NCBI RefSeq assembly: GCF_027580225.2
Contig: NW_027395276.1
Span: 2,401,001 to 2,465,000, forward strand
Direction of reading: 5' to 3'
Source: Misgurnus anguillicaudatus
Lineage: Eukaryota > Chordata > Actinopteri > Cypriniformes > Cobitidae
Length of the DNA: 64,000 nt
In this document: one piece after another, positions 24,962 through 51,066 of the stretch
Layout of the letters: each line of letters begins with the position of its first letter
Position numbering within the stretch: position 1 is the first letter of the stretch
Notes under the pieces: generated by a model
The model's database searches: none
What the model was told of the DNA's origin: nothing
Seen by the model: only the letters and a program-made list of their open reading frames with translations
Translations under genes and position numbers: made by a program

Positions 24962-27301
24962 ATGCAGCGTGTGGGCAGCATTCAAATTCAGGTTTGTCCT
25001 CCCTCCACGGAGCAAGAGGTATGGGACAAAGCGGTGGCGTTAGACGCTCTCCGTCAGCAGGGGCAGCCTGTGAGTAGTCTCGCCCATGTATTTTTAACTT
25101 TGGCGTCTGGTTTGGGCTACAATGAAACGGAGATAAACTACGCCTTCAACAACTGCTTGGACGAGCCTCTGCCGTTGTGGAAAATGGCGGAGCTCGAACA
25201 GATGGAGTTCTTTGAATTCGTCCGGTACGTGGACAAGCGTAGCGGGAGGTATGCACGTTTCACCCCAGAGACACTTAAGTTCCGGTCCGCTGCTCCCGTG
25301 CATAAGACTATTGTGTCTCCCTTGCCAACAAACGCAAACCTCTCACGTTGCTCACGACACCGGCGACGGAGGAAGAGACCCAAGGCCGAGCAATCCGCTG
25401 TTAGCACGGACGCTGTTCTCTCCAGTTCTGTTTCCCCTGTGTCAGCGCCCGCGCACAAGATGGCTGTCACTTCATCCCACTCCATACCTCAGTTCGCTGT
25501 TGTTAATCCTGCCCCAGTTTTCGAGTTTCCCACATCCATACCAGCTCCGATTTATCAGAAGGCCAACATCATCACTGTTCCAGCTGTTAAAGGTGCAGTA
25601 GTAACACCTGCACCCGTTTTCAAGATGGCTCCCATACCCGAACCGTCTCACATAATGACTGCCATACCCACTCCTCCTCACCAAAGTACTTTGATGAACT
25701 CTCCAACACTGCCAAGGTTCCAATGTCTCATCGCCAGCCTGTTGGATGCCCCATTAGTATCTGTACGGGTGGCTGGGGTCCCTCGTCCTGTGGTCTCCAG
25801 CTTCATAACACCCACTGAGTCATCTGAGTCTACTGAATCTTCTGAGTTTCCCGAGTCCCCTGAGACTTCTGATTCCCTTGAGTCCTCCGAGCCGAGTGAA
25901 TCTCCCGAGTCCTCCGAGCCGAGTGAATCTCCCGAGTCCTCCGAGCCGAGTGAATCTCCCGAGTCCTCCGAGCCGAGTGAATCTCCCGAGTCCTCCGAGC
26001 CGAGTGAATCTCCCGAGTCCTCCGAGCCGAGTGAATCTCCCGAGTCCTCCGAGCCGAGTGAATCTCCCGAGTCCTCTGAGCCGAGTGAATCTCCCGAGTT
26101 CCCCGATTCCCATGAGTCTTCTGAGTTCCCCGATTCCCATGAATCTTTTAAGTCTCCCGAGTCCCCTGAGTCTTCGGATTCCCCTGAGTCTTCGGATTCC
26201 CCTGAGTCTTCGGATTCCCCTGAGTCTTCGGATTCCCCTGAGTCTTCGGATTCCCCTGAGTCTTCTGATTCCCCTGAGTCTTCTGATTCCCCTGAGCCGA
26301 GTGAGTCTTCTGATTCCCCTGAGCCTAGTGAGTCTTCTGATTCCCCTGAGCCGAGTGAGTCTTCTGATTCCCCTGAGCCGAGTGAGTCTTCTGATTCCCC
26401 TGAGCCGAGTGAGTCTTCTGTGCCGTTTGAGTCCCCTGCGCCTCATTGGTATGCTAGTGTGGTCATCCCGAAGCTCCAAAGACTTTCTATGGTCACCAAA
26501 ACCATGGCCAGTTCTGAACTCTCCGTCTGTACCAAGATGGCTGTCCCCAAGCTCCTTGCCCTCACTGTTTGGTCCATGATGACTGTTATTGTACTCACTG
26601 CCCCGTCTAACCAGGCCCAGAGGGCCTCTCTCTGTTCTCCTCTACCCAGGTTCCTGGTACCACCAGCACCACCCTGGTATCCAGTCCCTCTCTGGGCTCT
26701 GCCGGCTCCGCCCTGGGTTCCTGACCTGCCCAGGCTTCTTGACCTGCCGGCTCCGCCCTGGGTTCCTGACCTACCCAGGCTTCCTGCCCTGCCGGCTCCG
26801 CCCTGGGTTCCTGCTCTGCCGGCTCCGCCCTGGGTTCTCGCTCTGCCGGCTCCGCCCTGGTTGCCAGTTCTGTCGGCTCCTCCCTGGTCCCTGTCTCCGC
26901 CTGCGGCTTCTCCCTGGTCCCTGTCTCCGCCTTCGGCTCCTCCCTGGTCCCTGTCTCCGCCTGCGGCTCCTCCTTGGTCCCTGTCTCTGCCTGCGGCTCC
27001 TCCTTGGTCCCTGTCTCCGCCTGCGACTCCGCCTTGGTCCCTGTCTCCGCCTGTGGCTCCGCCTTGGTCCCTGTCTCCGCCTGCGGCTCCGCCGTGGTCC
27101 CTGTTTCCGCCTGCGGCGCCGCCTTGGTCCCTGTTTCCGCCTGCGGCTCCGCCCTGGCCCTTAGACTTTCATGGGCTTGGCACTTGGACTTTCTTAGCCT
27201 TGGCCCACCATCCCTCCCCCGGGTCCACCTCCATGCCACCGCCCACCTGGACTTATAAACTTTGGGTTTTTCTGGTGGGCGTCTGGAAGCCGCCCTTTTG
27301 A
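24962..27301 (+). CDS. 779-residue repetitive protein of the LTR element, function unknown
   Basis: The only long ORF inside the element; it starts 85 bases after the 5' LTR and its TGA overlaps the purine tract before the 3' LTR. Layout: residues 1-115, a compact-looking, probably helical domain rich in Leu, Glu and aromatics; 128-143, a basic patch ([10 protein letters not shown]) that could bind nucleic acid or act as a nuclear signal; 145-280, Pro/Ala/Val-rich linker; 283-490, acidic tandem repeats (ESSEPSESP eight times, ESSDSP about seven times, SPEPSESSD five times); 490-560, a linker; 560-735, Pro-Pro-Trp repeats of about 10-15 residues. It ends VGVWKPPF. No CCHC knuckle, D-S/T-G protease motif or reverse-transcriptase motif is visible. 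It may be a strongly altered Gag-like protein or a captured host sequence; I do not recognise it. Long antisense frames over the repeats follow from the repeat period. Confidence 0.6.
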   Translation: MQRVGSIQIQVCPPSTEQEVWDKAVALDALRQQGQPVSSLAHVFLTLASGLGYNETEINYAFNNCLDEPLPLWKMAELEQMEFFEFVRYVDKRSGRYARFTPETLKFRSAAPVHKTIVSPLPTNANLSRCSRHRRRRKRPKAEQSAVSTDAVLSSSVSPVSAPAHKMAVTSSHSIPQFAVVNPAPVFEFPTSIPAPIYQKANIITVPAVKGAVVTPAPVFKMAPIPEPSHIMTAIPTPPHQSTLMNSPTLPRFQCLIASLLDAPLVSVRVAGVPRPVVSSFITPTESSESTESSEFPESPETSDSLESSEPSESPESSEPSESPESSEPSESPESSEPSESPESSEPSESPESSEPSESPESSEPSESPESSEPSESPEFPDSHESSEFPDSHESFKSPESPESSDSPESSDSPESSDSPESSDSPESSDSPESSDSPESSDSPEPSESSDSPEPSESSDSPEPSESSDSPEPSESSDSPEPSESSVPFESPAPHWYASVVIPKLQRLSMVTKTMASSELSVCTKMAVPKLLALTVWSMMTVIVLTAPSNQAQRASLCSPLPRFLVPPAPPWYPVPLWALPAPPWVPDLPRLLDLPAPPWVPDLPRLPALPAPPWVPALPAPPWVLALPAPPWLPVLSAPPWSLSPPAASPWSLSPPSAPPWSLSPPAAPPWSLSLPAAPPWSLSPPATPPWSLSPPVAPPWSLSPPAAPPWSLFPPAAPPWSLFPPAAPPWPLDFHGLGTWTFLALAHHPSPGSTSMPPPTWTYKLWVFLVGVWKPPF
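25880..26099 (+). repeat. 27-bp coding tandem repeat, about 8 copies
   Basis: Nearly perfect copies of a unit starting GAGTCCTCCGAGCCGAGTG that encode ESSEPSESP. Near identity between units implies recent expansion or homogenisation. Confidence 0.85.
26155..26420 (+). repeat. 18-bp then 27-bp coding tandem repeats
   Basis: About seven copies of an 18-bp unit (CCTGAGTCTTCGGATTCC, encoding PESSDS) are followed by five copies of a 27-bp unit encoding SPEPSESSD. The longer unit looks like the shorter one with an added GAGCCGAGT. Confidence 0.8.
26690..27165 (+). repeat. Pro-Pro-Trp coding tandem repeats
   Basis: Variable units of 30-48 bp containing CCCTGGTCCCTGTCTCCGCC or GCTCCGCCCTGGGTTCCTG, encoding APPWS/APPWV. 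The composition is C/T-rich on the coding strand. Confidence 0.75.
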
Positions 27302-27308
27302 GGGGGGG
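27300..27308 (+). promoter_or_regulatory. Polypurine tract
   Basis: GAGGGGGGG three bases before the 3' LTR, the expected plus-strand primer of an LTR element. Confidence 0.6.
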
Positions 27309-27311
27309 CTA

Positions 27312-27737
27312 TGTAACGTAGTGCCCCCTGTGTCCCTGTTATCTGGTGTTTTGTAATTCCTGTGTTTTGATTTATACTCATGTCTCTGTGTACCTGTGTT
27401 TACTTGTGTGCATGTATGCCCTTGTTCCCATTTGTATCTCTCTGTGTTAATTAGTGTCTCCGCCCCCTTGTTTGTAACCATGGTTATTCATTGTGTTCAT
27501 GCCTCTCCCCTTGTGTGTTGTCATAGTTACTCATTGTTTCTGCTCTGTCATTGGTCATTGTCTTGCATTTATACCCTGCCTGTTCATTCTTGTTTTGTCG
27601 TTCGTTGTATGATGTCGTTGTCCCTAGTGTGTTCCCTTGCTCTTGTTTTTTACCTATTTACCTGTATTTATTGGAATAAACTGCATTTGGATTCGTACTT
27701 CGCCTCATCCTGTCTTACCTGGTTCTCACCCGTGACA
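27312..27737 (+). repeat. 3' LTR
   Basis: 426 bp and, by eye, identical to 24451-24876 at every position compared. Followed by AAATG (27738-27742). Confidence 0.85.
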
Positions 27738-27742
27738 AAATG

Positions 27743-29689
27743 ATTATATACTAAAAATAATTCGTAATAATATTATGAAATATAATTTCCAAAATATTGG
27801 CTTATATCATTAAATAAAACACAAAATACACTGTACAATAAATGCATATTATGGAAATATTTAAATTAATGTGATGTTTGACGACTGAGAGAGCTTCTGC
27901 TGTAGATAAAGACGCATTATACAAATATGATGCATGTAGATAATAAGCATTAAGCTTAATTTAATTTTAAACAAACTGAGAAAATAAGGTCATTTACATG
28001 CCTATATTGCAACTATATTTTATAAATTAAAAATGCGTGGCTGTTTCTGTGTCCATTTAAAATGTAAACAAATCAAGTGAATCAATGCTTAATTAAGTCT
28101 TAATTAACAAATCTCAATAAAAAATACGACTGTTGCTTTTTGCATTTACGGTTTCAACCATTTGAGCATTATTTTATTGTCAGCATCATTGTATTTTGGC
28201 TCAATTTGAACCGCTTTCAACTGCATCTTGTTATTTTGCTGGAATATGTGCGTGTTGCCTTGACAGTCCCTGCAAGTTGCCACTGCATCAGCACCACTGC
28301 ATCCGCACCAGCGCATCTAACATAAACATCGCATTGGGAGGCAAAATGACACTACTATAACCTTAACAGTAACGGCCTGTTTTTGTTCATCATATCAACT
28401 GCACGAACCCTGTGACTTTAAAGAGGGTCAATGGAAAAACAGCAAGAACCACAAGCGCTCGTTGGACGGTGGCCCAGCAGCTGTAGAAAAATTGGATTTC
28501 TGGATAATCCCTAATATGTCATTTTGCAAGTGCGTGAGCAAGAATGGGTGTAAGAGTGGGTGTAGACACCTGACCTAAACTCGATACTAAAAGGCTAAAA
28601 TGAATATCAAATTTCCCCTCTCTAAACATAAACATCAAAAATACATCTAAAAATATTTAAATGGTCATATTACAAATTCCATTAATGTGTCAAATGTACG
28701 AATTTTAAATCTATATTGGCCTCACATTTTATAATTTTTATTATTATAATAGTGGTTTAATTTACATACAATGACTACAAAAGTAACCAATTCTATGCAT
28801 CTTGATCACACGAAGATGAATACTATTATGTGTATTTCTATAAATTATTATTATTATTATTATATTATATAAACAATGCAAATACTATCTTCAAAAAAAA
28901 TTTATACGATAATCCAAAAAACATTCGGAAACTAACCCTAACTACTTAAATGTGCCTTTCGGTTTTTTTCAAAACAAAGGAACCAAGATTATGTGAATCA
29001 GATGTCAACTACAGCTGAACACCTCTTTTTTACATATTCTGAGAATTTCTATTATTATTACTTAACAATAATTCATGATGCAGCTGCTTGCAAAAATCTT
29101 TTTAATATTTTTGCATTCTGCAATGGAAGATTAAGAATGATATCCATCACATCTCCTGTCCATTTAGTACAGAAATAACTGTTTTGGCCAGTGTATGAGA
29201 TGTGGAGTAAAAGCATGATTCGTGTCAATTAGATTGTGCTCATAGTAAACAATGTAGTAACGCGTTATGTCATCAAAAGAAAACAAATAAAATGCGACTG
29301 AATGTTTCAAGCTGGTGTTGCACAGCTGAAGACGCCTCGACGCGTCCTTTAGACAAAAGGTTTGTGAGCGAAGGACGGTCACCACCAAATAAAGCTTTGT
29401 GGTATCACACACCCCAAGCTGCATGCATGGATACAATATTACAATGCACAGCTGCAACTGCGCTGAATGCAACAAAAGCAGAAATACATTCGCATGCCCC
29501 GTGGATTTAAATGCACGTGGAAATATAATATTTATGTGCACATGAATTTATAATAAGGAACGTGTATGCGCTTGGGGTAATAATTCAAATGACAAATAAT
29601 GCAAAGCTGCCAATGCAATGCGGATACAAATCTAACCTAAACTTCAAACATGTGAAATCTATAGGAGACAGTATCATGCTGCGGACTGC
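27743..29689. other. Intergenic, very AT-rich
   Basis: No exon, repeat boundary or RNA gene recognised. Frames at 29164-29541 (minus) and 29292-29510 (plus) overlap each other and have no domain. Confidence 0.4.
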
Positions 29690-30006
29690 GCCACCCCTCT
29701 CACGCACAGACAATGAGCCCGCAGTGGGTTTATGAGACATGCGGGCCCCTCCAGGGCTTCACGCCCGCGCGCACCAAACGCGCCTGTCACTGACTCGTGC
29801 ACGGCGCACTAAACGCTAGTGAGCACAACCCTGTATGTGCTGCTTCAACGTGCTGAATACAATTTCACAAGGCTTAAAATCCCACGCTAGTCACTTATGT
29901 TTAATTTTCTGACTGGCAGGTTAAGGTATTCGTAGCTGGTCATGAAGTAAATGCGTTTTCTGTAATCGCAAGCCCACAGACAAAACAACGAAAACTTTCC
30001 GCTTAC

Positions 30007-30039
30007 CGTTGCAAAGCTCTTCGACTTCCTCGTCGTCAT
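30007..30039 (-). other. Candidate first exon of a leftward gene (ankrd12?)
   Basis: Minus strand: ATG at 30039, 11 codons (MTTRKSKSFAT), then a good splice donor GTAAGC at 30006-30001. I found no second exon in the window, so this may simply be 5' untranslated sequence. Synteny (NDUFV2 followed by ANKRD12 in mammals) suggests ankrd12, whose first exon is non-coding in mammals. Low confidence. Confidence 0.25.
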
Positions 30040-30925
30040 TCACTCACGAACAGAGGACCGAATATCGATAATGTTTACGTAAATGAAATGTGCGTGTCGG
30101 CGGGTAAAAACGGAACATTAACCCTACGGCTGTGTGACGTCTCTCGGTACTGGTTTTGAAAACATCGCCGTCAGTTCGTGTCTAAGAAAAGCTCGAGCAA
30201 AAAACACGCAAAGCCGCGACAGCCATTGGCTGAGGCGCAGTCATGTGATCCTCCGCGCTCAGAAGGCTTCTGCGCATGACCATGATACAGCTCTCGTTCT
30301 GCTGCTAGAGTTTCCATGCACTGATATTTCGCTCTTAAATAATTTCCCCTGTTTATTTATATTTTATCATTTTATCTTCTGTAATATATAAGATTTTATC
30401 TTTTACAGTCTATTTGTTTCATGTGTTTCTTTGCTATATTGTCTATTTTATTTCATTTAACTTGTTTATTTTGTTCTTAAATTATTTTCTAATGTGTAAC
30501 ACAATACATGAGTTTTACTGAGCTGAACTTTGATAAAGCATCGCAATTACATTTAGTTTAATGTAGGATTTGTATGCAGAAAAAGAAATATGGTATGTGT
30601 TATTAAAAGTACTTAAATTTGTTTATTTTCGTGTGCGTTTCACTTTCTCTTTTCATGGTCAGATTTATTTACCATAATACAAACAGGTAATAACATTCAT
30701 TTGCTGGCTTAATATAAAAGTTCCTTCCGATTTTCATTCACTTTACAAATGAAGTGCATTCGCTGTATTTTGTGCTTATCATCATCTCACGCTTTAAAGT
30801 TTTGTTTTGGCTTTATTTCTTTGGGGTTGGGGACTGACGCTGCGCACTGTGACGTCACCCCTTCCGCCCGACGCAGCGACGAGAGAGCGAGTGCAAACGT
30901 TCAGGAAACGTTCAGAAAGTCGGAG

Positions 30926-30949
30926 ATGGCGCGCGGAGAGGTGAAGCAG
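30926..30949 (+). other. Candidate first exon of a rightward transcript
   Basis: Plus strand: ATGGCGCGCGGAGAG... gives MARGEVKQ, then CAG|GTATTT as donor. It lies about 70 bases after the CRE. No following exon was found before the convergent 3' end of ndufv2, so this may be a divergent non-coding transcript or chance. Confidence 0.18.
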
Positions 30950-31150
30950 GTATTTGAGAGTCGCGATCAAATTAAAAGTATTCATTTTGTTATTATAAGC
31001 GCAGACTATGTGATTTGTCGGGCTCACTGTTGTTGTGGCGCAGTTTGGTTATTTACGTGATGTAGGAAAGGACAGTTCGCGCATGCGCAGTGGACGGGCT
31101 GGTATTATGTTGCAGAAAGAGCTCGAATAAAACATCGGCGCATATGGGGG

Positions 31151-32513
31151 ATGGGCGCTGCTTATTCACGTGCACAGAGCAGCTAGTGTAGTTAGTTGCA
31201 TGAAACGTGACTGTTGTGGTTTGAAGAGGTGATCTTGTTAAAAATATGGCATTGCAGCTGTCTCGTGCAGAAGTAGGTCACAGTTTGAACACTCGCAAGA
31301 AAGTACACAAAGAATTATGATGGCATATGCTCTTGGTTGGCATAAAAAACAGTTTTGGTATTGCGTTTTGTCAAGTTCAATAACAAATTGTAAACATGAT
31401 ATGCAGATTTTCAGTATTTGCAAAGAAATGCCCCAAAAACATAAAATTATTGCAGTATAATGGAGGAAAACATTAAATATATACATTAAAATTATTTTGC
31501 CAAAGTTATTCAAGGTTTAGTGCACTTGTTGTGTTTATCTGAATAGCAGTTGTGTGTCATTGAACTTCAGCCTGTCATTGGACACAAGAATTGCTATTGC
31601 ATGTTTTACACATACACACCAGCATTGTTGGCCATCACATCTTTCCTTTACGAAAATGAACCATGTTTTATTGTGGTGAAATTGTAGTAACCATGGTTTT
31701 GGTGTATTGATTAATTTTAGCAAAAAACATGGTTTTACTACAGTAACCATGGTATTTTGGTTTTACCTGTACTAGTAAAACCATGGTTTATTTTCGTAAG
31801 GGTTAAGCCAAAGCATCAACCATGGTACAACCACAGTACATTTCTTATGAGGATTGTCAAGTGGTGTAATAGTAAATGAAAAACCACAAGGTTGTGGAGC
31901 AGGGGGGTATATCAGAAAACTTGTGTGACATACCCAGGTATGTTTGAAATTGAAAATGTCTTTATGTATTCCCTGTGTGTGCGCATAAACTCTCGGTTAC
32001 CAGTAGAAAGTTGATTGAACTAACGTTTATCAGGTGTTTTGGAACCGACATGATCAGGGTTGGCAGGTTTCGTTTTAATCAACCGAAAGTTCAAGGTTTT
32101 ATTGATGGTAAGTTAACCCAGCTTTCTGGAATACACACCCCAGTAATGTGTCTTGTGATTCAAACCTTGTTTAAATATCTATCGCTGTTTAAGTTATTTA
32201 TAAACCAGATTTCCTCATTATCAATCAAATTTGTTTGTATTATCAAATAAAAGTAACAGAAAACCAAAACCTACATGTTTATGTCTTTTGTTTGAAATAA
32301 ACACTAAAAAACCCTGTGAATAGGGTTGATAATGCAAATATTTCTTTACTATCAAACAGACCACACAGACCTGACAGGGTTATCCGAGTAAAACACTCTG
32401 GTATCACACAGTTTTTTGTGTTTGGTTGTCATTTTTTGATAATGCTCAAAACATTAAACTCAAAGCTATCAAAGAATCACAGTGGACCTGTTGGGTATAA
32501 TTAATGATAACAT
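31151..32513. other. Intergenic between promoter region and ndufv2 3' end
   Basis: Contains a palindromic MITE of about 150 bp (31648-31799; ends TTTACGAAAATGAACCATG and CATGGTTTATTTTCGTAA). Otherwise no feature recognised. The frame 31975-32250 has no domain. Confidence 0.45.
31648..31799. repeat. Palindromic MITE with ACCATGGTTTT motifs
   Basis: Inverted ends (TTTACGAAAAT / ATTTTCGTAA) and internal ACCATGGT repeats in both orientations; non-coding. Confidence 0.55.
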
Positions 32514-32519
32514 TTTATT
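32514..32519 (-). terminator. ndufv2: ndufv2 poly(A) signal
   Basis: TTTATT on the plus strand reads AATAAA on the minus strand, 63-68 bases past the ndufv2 stop codon. It is the first such signal downstream. Confidence 0.6.
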
Positions 32520-32581
32520 TACATAGCATCTCCGATGTGTACAGGGACTCAAGTCAGATAATGGACGATGGGTCGGTTTGC

Positions 32582-49324
<16,743 letters not shown>

Positions 49325-49440
49325 CTTTTAAACGCGCTCGGTCACACTAAACTCCAGCAATGGCGGACATCAATCACTGCGATATCGATTGAGTTGGTCT
49401 GGATACGGACTGAGCGCCAGATCTGTATAATCGAATATAG
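49325..49440 (-). promoter_or_regulatory. ndufv2: ndufv2 5' UTR / core promoter region
   Basis: No TATA box. The sequence just upstream of the ATG contains AATGGCGGAC (plus strand, 49359-49368), a close match to the YY1 consensus found near starts of many nuclear-encoded mitochondrial genes. The transcript start is not determined. This is the part missing in the duplicate at 52422-52757. Confidence 0.4.
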
Positions 49441-49923
49441 AGCGAGATCAGGCAAATAAAGCTTTGGGTTTTTTACGTTTATTTGTTTGTAAATACGCAT
49501 GTTTAATGTTTCCATCTTTGGTAATGTAAATATATATATAATTTTTACAATGCAGTACAGCTTTTTTTCAATATTGAATCGTTGAATCTAAAGCAATCAG
49601 CGATGAATCTTTATAATCTATCACAGAGCGAGCTTGGTTGAGCTCGTTTTCGCAAACATTAAGCGCCCAGTCTGTATAATCGAACACAGAGTTGGTCAGA
49701 TTTACACCTACTTGCTGCAACTGAGAACAGATGCACATTGTGTTCTGGACATTCTGTGATAAATATAACTAAGCCAACAAGTATGCAATGTACACTGGAT
49801 TGAAGACTTATTTTTATATTGTTAATAATGCTATTTGTAACTAAAATCTGAAGAGTTTCCAAACTGAGGGATTTGGCCAACTGTTTGAATTAAGTTATAA
49901 TTTGTATGCATGTCATTGCATTA

Positions 49924-50049
49924 CCCTGCTGAAAAAACAGCATCAAACCAGCATGGGAATTATGCTGGTTTAGCTGGTGGTCACTAGCAAGCCAGCACCA
50001 AAACACAACATATGCTGGTCTTGCTGGTATGCAGTTTTTTTCAGCAGGG
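49924..50049. mobile_element. Tc1/mariner-type MITE, TA TSD
   Basis: Inverted ends CCCTGCTGAAAAAA, TA at 49922-49923 and 50050-50051, internal GCTGGT/ACCAGC repeats; 126 bp. It lies between ndufv2 and acss2. Confidence 0.75.
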
Positions 50050-50616
50050 TAGACAACAAAAAATCAAAGCAAGTGGCATTTATCAAGTGAATGCAATGCA
50101 TTTTGTGCAGCTAAGCTACATTTTGTGTAGAAGAAGTTCCCTTCTTTTGTAAGTTGCGCAAACAACATTGCTTTGTATGGCCACACTTCCAGTAAATGTC
50201 AAACAAAGGGGTGGGGGCAGTGAAATCCAGAGTTGCGAGAGATGGGAAGTGAATCAAAGCCTTCTGTCAGGAACCCATTTACATTATTATATAAGAGGAT
50301 ATTTTTTGTTTTTGGTTAAAATGTTCTTGACATGGTTTGAGACTAAGCTAAACACGACCAAGTGTGTTTACGTAGCTAGCCTATAGTTTAAAGACCAGCT
50401 AAATCTGACAAAAACTCTTTCTGAGTTTGTCTATGGTATGTCCTCGTTTTCATATTTGGGTAAATGTGTGTGTCCAGTTTTAGACTTTAGACTTTTAGCG
50501 GGGGCATTTGAAGCCGTCCTCACTATCTGAAAGGCCCATAAATCTAATATGGTCAACGGGTTTGTATGAGGTTGGCGTTTAGCTAGTACGTATCAGGATT
50601 TCAGTATGAAAACTTT

Positions 50617-50618
50617 TG

Positions 50619-50650
<32 letters not shown>

Positions 50651-50660
50651 TGCGTGCGTG
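50617..50660. repeat. Compound TG / CGTG microsatellite
   Basis: (TG) tract followed by about seven CGTG units, 270 bases upstream of the acss2 start codon. Confidence 0.95.
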
Positions 50661-50757
50661 TCTTTTTTCGGTAAACATGCAGCCTGATGCTGGTCAGCCC
50701 TTGGGCTCGTGCTGCACCTCCTATTGCAGTGGGATCAGCAGCCGAGCTGTTGCTTAA

Positions 50758-50799
50758 CCAATCAAAAAGTAGGAGTGTTGAATAAGGCACTGTGATTGG
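50758..50799 (+). promoter_or_regulatory. acss2: acss2 proximal promoter, two CCAAT boxes
   Basis: CCAAT (50758-50762) and an inverted ATTGG (50795-50799) lie 135-176 bases upstream of the ATG. No TATA box seen. Mammalian ACSS2 is SREBP-regulated with NF-Y as partner, which the CCAAT boxes would fit; I did not find a clear SRE. Confidence 0.4.
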
Positions 50800-50933
50800 T
50801 GGAGGAGGTGCTGAGCAGACTGGGATAGATTAAAGGGTGGGTACCACATGCAAGGCCATAATAAACTGCTTCATACAGAGAGGAATCTCTTGCAACACAG
50901 ATCATAGGGATTGCTGTTTCAAACTGTTCAAAC

Positions 50934-51066
50934 ATGGTTGTTCCAGGGCCCCAGGAACCAGCAGAAAACATTTACTATCCACCCGATGGACTGTTTATGG
51001 ATGCACATGTGCCAGACCTTGATGCATATCATTCTCTATACAAAAAGTCTATAGAAGAGCCTGAAG
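50934..51066 (+). CDS. acss2: acss2 exon 1
   Basis: ATG at 50934, 44 codons plus one base. [20 protein letters not shown] then [20 protein letters not shown]. It is the first ATG of the frame in this exon, with a G two bases after the next codon start. Confidence 0.85.

Larger units (their letters stand above)
24451..27737 (+). mobile_element. Non-autonomous LTR retrotransposon (Tf1/sushi-like self-priming)
   Basis: Two 426-bp LTRs (24451-24876, 27312-27737) with TG...CA tips flank a 2.4-kb interior, with an exact 5-bp duplication AAATG on both sides. I found no base difference between the LTRs, so the insertion is recent. There is no TGG-type tRNA primer site after the 5' LTR; instead 24878-24887 is complementary to 24736-24745, about 28 bases after a TATA-like box, as in self-priming Tf1/sushi elements. 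A purine tract (27300-27308) precedes the 3' LTR. The interior has one long ORF and no recognisable gag, protease, reverse transcriptase or integrase, so the element must depend on proteins supplied by another element. Confidence 0.85.
29690..31150. promoter_or_regulatory. CpG-richer promoter-like region
   Basis: Three CpG-rich patches (about 29690-29810, 30000-30290 and 30830-31140) stand out from AT-rich surroundings. They include a perfect palindromic CRE (TGACGTCA, 30850-30857) and an NRF1-type site (GCGCATGCGC, 31079-31088). Two ATG-to-splice-donor candidates point outward: minus 30039-30007 and plus 30926-30949. The position, 2.5 kb downstream of ndufv2, matches where human ANKRD12 begins after NDUFV2 in the same orientation. 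The regulatory role is inferred. Confidence 0.45.

Noticed and set aside
24535..25077. 180-codon ORF across the 5' LTR and leader
   Set aside because: Its first 114 codons recur identically in the 3' LTR (27396-27743) and it spans the promoter, poly(A) signal and primer site; it is incidental to LTR sequence rather than a separate protein.
25880..26420. Regular direct repeats resembling a CRISPR array
   Set aside because: Units are contiguous without unique spacers, in frame with a protein and in a vertebrate genome.
25820..26479. 219-codon antisense ORF rich in Arg/Leu/Gly
   Set aside because: It lies exactly over the Ser/Glu/Pro repeat array; a 27/18-bp period without stops in one frame keeps other frames open too. 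No independent start or domain.
26607..27239. 210-codon antisense ORF ([10 protein letters not shown] repeats)
   Set aside because: Mirror of the Pro-Pro-Trp array; open only because of repeat period.
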